Of a stretch of 64,000 bases of DNA, positions 57,861-64,000 are shown piece after piece (positions within the stretch are counted from its first letter, which is position 1; each line of letters starts with the position of its first letter). Position numbers and translations under genes: made by a program. Source of the stretch: Topomyia yanbarensis (Eukaryota; Arthropoda; Insecta; Diptera; Culicidae); contig NC_080672.1 of the NCBI RefSeq assembly GCF_030247195.1, positions 305,133,115 to 305,197,114 of the forward strand, in the 5' to 3' direction. The notes beneath the pieces were generated by a model. The model saw only the letters and a list, made by a program, of their open reading frames with translations. It was not told the DNA's origin and searched no databases.

Positions 57861-59339
57861 TTTCCTGTAACTATCTCTTTGTCATCAAGGCGATATTGTA
57901 AACCATTTGAAAGCTACACGAAAACAATCAAAATATTATTGAACCTTAGGGCACAGACAAACAGACGTAACACGAGATGAATTTTCATCGCCCACAGGAA
58001 AAAAGGTCGATTTAAATTATGAAAATGCACCATCTCACCGAGCGTGGTGATTCCCGGTCAAAAAAATGCGGACGAACATGGTCAGGCGATTTAAACAGTT
58101 TGACGTTTGACTCAACTCGCCTGTGAATTGCCCCTAGGAACAAATGCAATTTGCGAATGCGATTTAAAGGCAATTTGAATAATTAGACAAATTTTCTGGC
58201 GGCTGAAATGGACGTAGTCGTTTTTTGCGTTTTTCTAACATGGCGGTTCATGTTTGGTTTATGATTAAACTTGTTTTTTTAACAATTGGCATGCTCTCGC
58301 TTGTATTTTGTTTGTCTAGTGCACTTCATTTAGCCAACGAATCTTCCTATAGTTTGGTGGTGATTACCTACTATACTGATAAGTTTATGTTATAGATAAT
58401 AAATCCGCAAATAAGTATTATTTGTAATTTTCATATTGAACAATTAAGGCCAATTAGCGAATCCGAGTTAGCAAATAGCCCCCCGTTAGCCAGCAACTTG
58501 CCTTTTTTGACTGGGTTGTGATGCGATTTTGACACATAGCCATAATGCATCACTTCGTTTCCGCAAGCACCCGAAAACCAAGATGAAGGAAAAGAAAGGT
58601 GGGAACATTCGTCACTTTTGAGTGTATTCGTTTTATACATGTCAAATTGAACATGGCGTCCGCGACCCATAAAATAAATAAACATAAAGATCCGAACGAG
58701 CATCCTGATTCTTTGGCGCACTATGAAAAGAGAGAAAAGGCCGAACTTCACCACGGATCTTTCGACTCGAACACTTTGGGACACTTTTTATCTCGAAACT
58801 ACTGATACAAATAATTATGACTGAACCGAATCAAAACCTCTTGCCTTTCTATGGCAGCTCACTATGTTATTTGTTTGTTTTTCTTCCTCAAATTCGTTTT
58901 TTTATCGGTTTTATCGAATAAAAATGACAATAGTGCTTATTCTTAGAACAATGTGGCCGCCTGTACCGTCTTGCCTGAAAACATTACCGCTATTTTCATT
59001 TTATGCAAACCAAAACAAACACAATGGGCCAGAAATGTGTTCCTGTCGAATTGTCCAAGCAAGAATTGTTCAAAATCATCTAGTAGACTCCTGCACGATG
59101 TCGATCGGTGAACAGATACATTTTAGGATCTTGTCAATTCAACTGGTTCGGTGTAACGAATTTACCCGGATGTATGTAATAGATTCGAATTTGTCAGTCG
59201 CCGGAACTGACGGAGAATTTCAACGTTGGCGGTGTGCAGGAGCTAAGAAAACTGAAGATACGCTCAGACCATATTCAATTTAGATATATTTAATGATCAG
59301 TCGCAACCCAACAAACGATAAAACATCAAGTCGTGGGAC
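57861..59339. other. Intergenic, nothing confidently recognised
   Basis: The phrase cagacaaacagacgtaacac near 57956 and catcgcccacaggaaaa near 57988 looks like an interspersed repeat end. Frames at 58431-58784 (-) and 58864-59283 (+) have no recognised domain or splice context. Confidence 0.3.
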
Positions 59340-59597
59340 TAGGGACGTGGGATGGGGAAGGAGGGAGTTTTGTATTTTGTGGGGTAGAGGGTCTTGTCAT
59401 GCTACGAAGCTTTTTTAAAGAGGAATAAATATAATCGTTTTTTATTTTTTTTAAATTTTGTTGCGACAAGGGGGGGGGGGGGATTACCGTCAAGCTACGT
59501 AATTACCAGGGGGGGGGGTATTTATAAGTTTGTGACGAAATGAGGGGGAGGGTGTTATAAATCGCTCAAAAAATGCTACGTCATTTATGGATGGTCC
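59340..59597. mobile_element. MITE copy related to 52534-53665, with poly(G) runs
   Basis: It ends atgctacgtcatttatggat at about 59592, the complement of the left end at 52534. It contains G13 at 59470-59482 and G10 at 59509-59518 and the phrase tcttgtcatgctacg. The left boundary is approximate. Confidence 0.5.
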
Positions 59598-62399
59598 CTT
59601 ATTATGAATGATAATAACTACATATTTAGGCTGCTTCAGAATACAGTTACGTAGAAGACCGTAGAACATCGAGCATACTTTGCACTGAAGATAGAAGCAA
59701 AGATTTCGTTGAAAGGGAAAGTAGTGCCATGTACTCGTATGCAGAATCGTGGTGGCGGACCATGAGTTTAGAATTTTATAAAATTAAATTCTCCCATAGC
59801 CTACATGCTGAGTTTTCACTTACGGAAAACTAAAAATGAAATCGTTGAAGCGAATTGATCCTGATAATGGCAAGGAAATTATAGGGGTTGTGTCTCCGCG
59901 ATCTTGTTCCAATGATGACCTCGGTAACACAGCCAACTCTTTAAAAATAAGCTACGTAGCCTTGTTCTTATAGTAAAAGTAAACGCCAGCCTGAAAAATA
60001 AAATAAAGAGTACCTGATGTCTCCGGGAATCCAAAAGAGCATCGGTAAAGTAGAGTAAATAGAGACAGAAATCAATTATACGACCAATTAACGACAATAA
60101 TTGCTTTCTTCACAGGAAAATAAAAACAATTTTTGCGTTGCTTAATTTTCCGTAACAATAAATGGTTGTGTTGGGTTTTCAAAATGCAGTCGTACCTCTG
60201 CATTCTTTAAATTTGTCAATTGCAATCATTAAGCTATGGAAATTGTAGTACGTGACATAGGCGATTGTTCTATTTCGCTTTTCAAATTTAACAACTGCAA
60301 CAATTCTTCCATCTTTTATCTACTATCTTGCTGTTGACAAGCGGTGTGGACATTGTTGCCAGGACTTCAGTTGAGAAAAAATGTTTCCCATGGTTGCTAG
60401 AATCACATTTTGTGCAATGTGCTCTACAGATGTCGCTAGTATACCGTGGACTGGAATCGGGACTAAATGTCAAAAAGTCTGATGTATCTGAATTTTACCG
60501 GTAACGAATCTATTTTTATTTTGTTCCTAAGGATTTTCCACGTTCAACAAGGTACATTTTATTGAAACCAGAGGCCCTATAACCCAAACTTCCCGAATTC
60601 CGACAAAGGTCGCAAAGGTTCCATTCATTTTCTAAGATTCTTTCACATTAGAAAAACTGCAAAATAAATATATGCAGAATTAGATATACTGATTTTTTGA
60701 AATAAACTTTGCGGAATATAATTTTTTTCTTATCGCCATTTTTTGCTCAATAACACATTGAATCCTGAAGATTTTTGTAGTTGAAAAAGAATTATCTTTT
60801 GTTTGTCCCAATCAGTCATACTGGTACTAGAAAAAATTAAACTAATTATTCGCACTGAAACAATCTTAAAGTTGTCTGAAGACTACTTCAGTTTTAAAGC
60901 AATGAGATGATAAGTATGATAGATAGAGCTTACATGTCTGGAGCAATCTTCTCTATAATTTGTCGTTCTACAACTTCACTGAAGATCGTATGGTTCTGTC
61001 TAGAAAGATTAAAACGTTGATTTTTTGATCCTGGTAAAATTGGAGCCACCGTAACTGATGTTTCAACAAAAAGAAGAGGCTCACAAACCACGAAAACTAT
61101 TCCAAAGACTTAATAAGACTAAGTTGTTTAGTTTTAGTAAAAACTATTCCTTATTCCCGCTAAATTTGTATTCTGGACCACTGTGCATTGGGGATCAAAA
61201 ATTTATCAAATTATAGGAAGTTTTTTTGTTGATTTTTGATCTGAAACTAATTATGTGGGCATTAATATTTATGCTTTCGTAATGCTATTCTGGAACTAGT
61301 ACCAGTGTGCAATGTGCATTCGTTTCATATTCTCGAACCAAAAATGCCTTGAAGATGTTGCAGTAACTTTTCTAATGAAGCTTGTTCACATCAATATTAC
61401 CAAGTAACGAACTGATAAATAACAGTAATACAAATACATACACATATTGAAGGCAATAAGTAAAAGGAACCCCCACGAAACCAAGTGGGCTCGATTTGAC
61501 ATGCTGCAATTGATTCAGCACCATTGCATTCTGTGGCGTGGCAATAGTAGCACACACAACAATACTTCTCTGGAAGGCTCAGCGGAGCTTACTTCAAAAG
61601 CTTCTCCCGGTGCGGGTGCTTATATACTTCACTCATGACGCAAAACTCCGAGAATGTTGGTTCTCTCCTGTTGCATGTGTTGGTGGTGCCTTCAACAGAT
61701 TGGGCGATTTTCCCGGAAAGTGCTCTTGTTTTATGTACAGCCACTACGCTTCCGTAGGGCATGAAAGCGACACCAAGAGCTCGCTGTGTCGCCGCGCACC
61801 CTGACTCACAGATCGATGATGGCGAAGAAAATTTATCGAGCGTCTAGGGAGCCGTCGTCGAGCGCGCTGGAAGATTCAGCACTCAATCTTCGCAGCCTAT
61901 GCCTGCCTACGTATTTACCTCAACTCAATGCCAGCGTGAATATTCCTCCCCGTAATGATGGGCAATTATAAAAAAAGGGATACCACTCGGTTCGGGACCG
62001 ATTTAGTTGAGTTGAATTATGAGGGGTGGTTTGATCCCATGTTGGGAAAGGTCATCTACGGTCGGTTCGGAATTGGTCGAGTCGGTGGGTCGTAGAAAGG
62101 AAATTGATGGGTGAGAGGGCAGTCAATGTTAATTTTATTCATTGTATTTTACAATGCTGCGGGTTTATGGAGCTTTGGTGACTACAGTACAACTGAAAAT
62201 TCAATGGCTATTCGTAATTAATTGTCGCAGTAATACGCCCAAACATTCAAAACTAACTAGGGGTGACCTGCTTTACAAAATCGAAAAAATCATTATTCTC
62301 ATTTTCATTATTCACATTAGAAGATAAACAGTATAAGAATAAATAGCAACAATAGAACTCAATTCAGAGTCATATGCATACTGGTCGAGTTTCAATTTT
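59598..62399. other. Intergenic, no gene recognised
   Basis: Mostly AT-rich. 61450-62100 is GC-richer with short overlapping plus-strand frames and a cttatata site near 61619, but no domain, splice pair or signal peptide. No tRNA or repeat array was found. Confidence 0.35.
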
Positions 62400-62665
62400 T
62401 TCGAACCAGAACCCGAAAGCTTAAAAATTCAAAAACCCGAACCCGACCCGAGCCCGAAATATTAAAATTTGAAAAACTCGAACCCGACCCGAGCCCGAAC
62501 ATTTTAAAATTTCAAAACCCGAACCCCACCCGAACACGAAAATAAAAATTTTGCAAAACCCGAGCGCGACCAGAATCCGATATTTTCAAAATTTAAAAAC
62601 CCGAACCCGACCCAAACCAGAAAATTTATAATTCGAGAAACCCGATCTGAACCGGAATTTTTAAT
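62400..62665. repeat. Minisatellite, unit about 41-42 bp, roughly six copies
   Basis: Successive units each contain cccgaacccgacccgagccc, or a variant, followed by an aaatttt-type A/T block. Unit starts are spaced 40-42 nt. Divergence increases toward the right end. Confidence 0.8.
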
Positions 62666-63298
62666 ACGGAGAATCAACCAAAGATCCCGAAGATCTAAGG
62701 ATCATCCTAAAGAATCATTCAAAACTCATCCTAAATAGTTATAGAATCACTCGAACCTGAAGTAGCACCATACGCGTCCAGTTATGTCTACCTATGGCAA
62801 AACGAATCACTGGCGAGAGAAATTGGCATTTTTATTTACTATTATTAAACGTCGTATTTGCAATGTTCTGAGGAACTTTTAAATCGTCGATATCTTAATC
62901 GGAAAGTAGGACAAATCGGATAACGGCTAACGCATGGGGAAACAAGAGGCATAATGATGACAGATTCATAAACCTTACCCTCGTACTTTACCAAAATTTT
63001 TAGTTTTTTTTAATCAAAAACCATTCCTGCAAGAGTAGTTTTATATAATTTATTTCATGTATTAAATCACTGTCAATTGGCAAGTCGAATTCGACAGTTT
63101 ACACGACGTCACCCACGTTATTGGTTGGTACGGTCAAACTTAAACTTGTGTCGAACGGTGTCAATCAAGAATTCTTCGGAGTTCTTAGTCGACCGTTACC
63201 GGTAGTAGACGTAGTTGAACGGCGCTACGCTACAAGTATTTATTTGATTAATTTAATTCAAGCCGCGCGCGATTTTCGAAAAAAAAATAGTCAGCATT
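62666..63298. other. Non-coding, probable 5' leader of the following element
   Basis: From about 63070 the sequence becomes GC-richer (acacgacgtcacccacgtta, ggcgctacgctac) and may be the 5' UTR of the retroelement whose ORF begins at 63299. The exact element start was not determined. Confidence 0.35.
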
Positions 63299-64000
63299 AT
63301 GTCGTGCAGTGTTCGATCGTGTTCAATTAGTGATGATCGTTTTTTATGGAAGTGCGAGTTTTGCAACAAATCGTATCACGCGGCCTGTGTAGGAGTGCAA
63401 CGGCACCAAGAGCATCACATCACGTCTTTTATGATTCCTCTATGCTCGGATTGTCAGCATAATCTTAAAACGGGGATTGACACACGTAAAGTGCTTTTCC
63501 AACAGGAGCAGCTCTTTAATTTAATCAAGACGCAAACGGATTCCAATCTTCGAATGGCTGCTGACATCAAAAAGTTGAACGCATTTGGTGAACTGTTCGA
63601 TAACATTGATCACCAGCTAAAAGAAGCGGTGACTAATGTAAATAATATCACCTGCGCGAAAGTTGATTATGCGGTGTCAACATTATCGCGCACTATGGAA
63701 AACAACGCGGTCAATAAGGCCGATGAGCTCGTTGTTTTAAAAAATCATATCACGTCATTATTCAACATATCTATGGAATCCACAAGGAAGCGCATTGAGG
63801 AGTACGTGGTGGAGCTCACAACTGACCTGACTCGTGAGCTAAAAAAAATATGCTGCGAAGTTCAAAATTTAAGCGTAATAACCATTGACATGGCGTCTCA
63901 ATGCAACGAACATACCGGTAACCAGTCGTTTTCTGCTCGTGATGCTCTTGACGAAATAAAATCACAAGCCAGCGCTGTTGGCGACGATATTTTAGACGAA
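63299..64000 (+). CDS. PHD-finger ORF1 protein of a non-LTR retrotransposon, partial
   Basis: An uninterrupted frame of 234 codons runs from the ATG at 63299 to the window edge. The N-terminus is a zinc finger of PHD type (C4HC3): cysteines at residues 3, 8, 19 and 22, then H27 and C30 (in SYHAAC), then a C-x2-C pair in LCSDC. It is followed by a charged region with coiled-coil character, including LKEAVTNVNNITCAKVDY and RKRIEEYVVELTTDLTREL. PHD-finger ORF1 proteins are known in insect CR1-like and related non-LTR elements, where they are thought to bind RNA or chromatin. The absence of stops suggests a young, possibly intact copy. The rest, including any endonuclease/RT ORF2, lies beyond the window. 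A host PHD protein is possible but less likely, given the single-exon form and setting. Confidence 0.65.
   Translation, partial: MSCSVRSCSISDDRFLWKCEFCNKSYHAACVGVQRHQEHHITSFMIPLCSDCQHNLKTGIDTRKVLFQQEQLFNLIKTQTDSNLRMAADIKKLNAFGELFDNIDHQLKEAVTNVNNITCAKVDYAVSTLSRTMENNAVNKADELVVLKNHITSLFNISMESTRKRIEEYVVELTTDLTRELKKICCEVQNLSVITIDMASQCNEHTGNQSFSARDALDEIKSQASAVGDDILDE

Noticed and set aside
58431..59283. 117- and 139-codon frames as genes
   Set aside because: No recognised domain, promoter or splice sites, and the surroundings look like old repeats.
1..64000. CRISPR arrays, operons or integrated viral genes
   Set aside because: Repeats are dispersed or terminal inverted, genes are spliced and eukaryotic, and no viral protein motif was seen.

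Overview
The window looks like a repeat-dense, AT-rich stretch of a mosquito nuclear genome, most likely a culicine such as Aedes. This is inferred from the tRNA-headed SINEs, the mosquito-style non-LTR reverse transcriptase fragments, the abundant MITEs and foldback elements, and the very short introns of about 60 nt. No bacterial operon, CRISPR array or viral gene was seen. Species assignment is inference, because no database search was possible.

Host genes are few, small and secreted. Four are trypsin-inhibitor-like (TIL) cysteine-rich genes: a + gene at 4446-4767 with an in-frame UGA replacing conserved cysteine 8, a convergent paralogue at 5560-5860 (-), a two-domain gene at 21432-22156 (+), and a single-domain gene at 32634-32938 (+). 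A fifth gene at 10705-11050 (-) has the same layout (signal-peptide exon, phase-1 short intron, one mature exon) but encodes an unrecognised basic protein with five cysteines. All five begin with a 64-73 nt signal exon that ends in phase 1. Several have a TATA box about 32 nt before a CAGT-type initiator. TIL proteins are typically secreted serine-protease inhibitors, so this is plausibly a dispersed inhibitor cluster. Two orphan coding exons are possible at 6462-6644 (+) and 51582-51762 (-).

Most of the rest is mobile DNA. 1-2500 holds two RTE-like retrotransposon copies, one inserted into the other with a 12-bp target-site duplication. 8.5-16 kb holds three long foldback elements and two smaller TIR elements. 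16.1-18.3 kb is a TIR element carrying a 523-bp SINE with an 11-bp duplication. 22.3 kb has a second SINE family, inserted just behind the poly(A) signal of the two-domain gene. 26.8-31.0 kb is bounded by a TAGGGTT terminal repeat and an exact 8-bp duplication (hAT-like), and contains a complete-looking core promoter. 33.7-36.4 kb has three TA-type MITEs and a Tc1/mariner-type transposase relic. 39.1 kb is a palindrome built from tRNA-Glu-like sequence. 43.7-44.7 and 56.3-56.8 kb are TTAA-flanked, piggyBac-type MITEs. 52.5-53.7 kb is a MITE nested in another MITE. 62.4 kb is a 41-42 bp minisatellite. At 63299 an open frame starts with a PHD-type zinc finger and runs off the window; it is probably the ORF1 of a non-LTR retrotransposon.

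The most interesting points are the UGA-CUA context of the interrupted TIL gene (possible programmed read-through), the GC-AG intron that joins two TIL domains, the perfect 33-bp hairpin at 52240-52310, the interleaved inverted repeats at 40.4-41.1 kb, and the promoter inside the hAT-like element.
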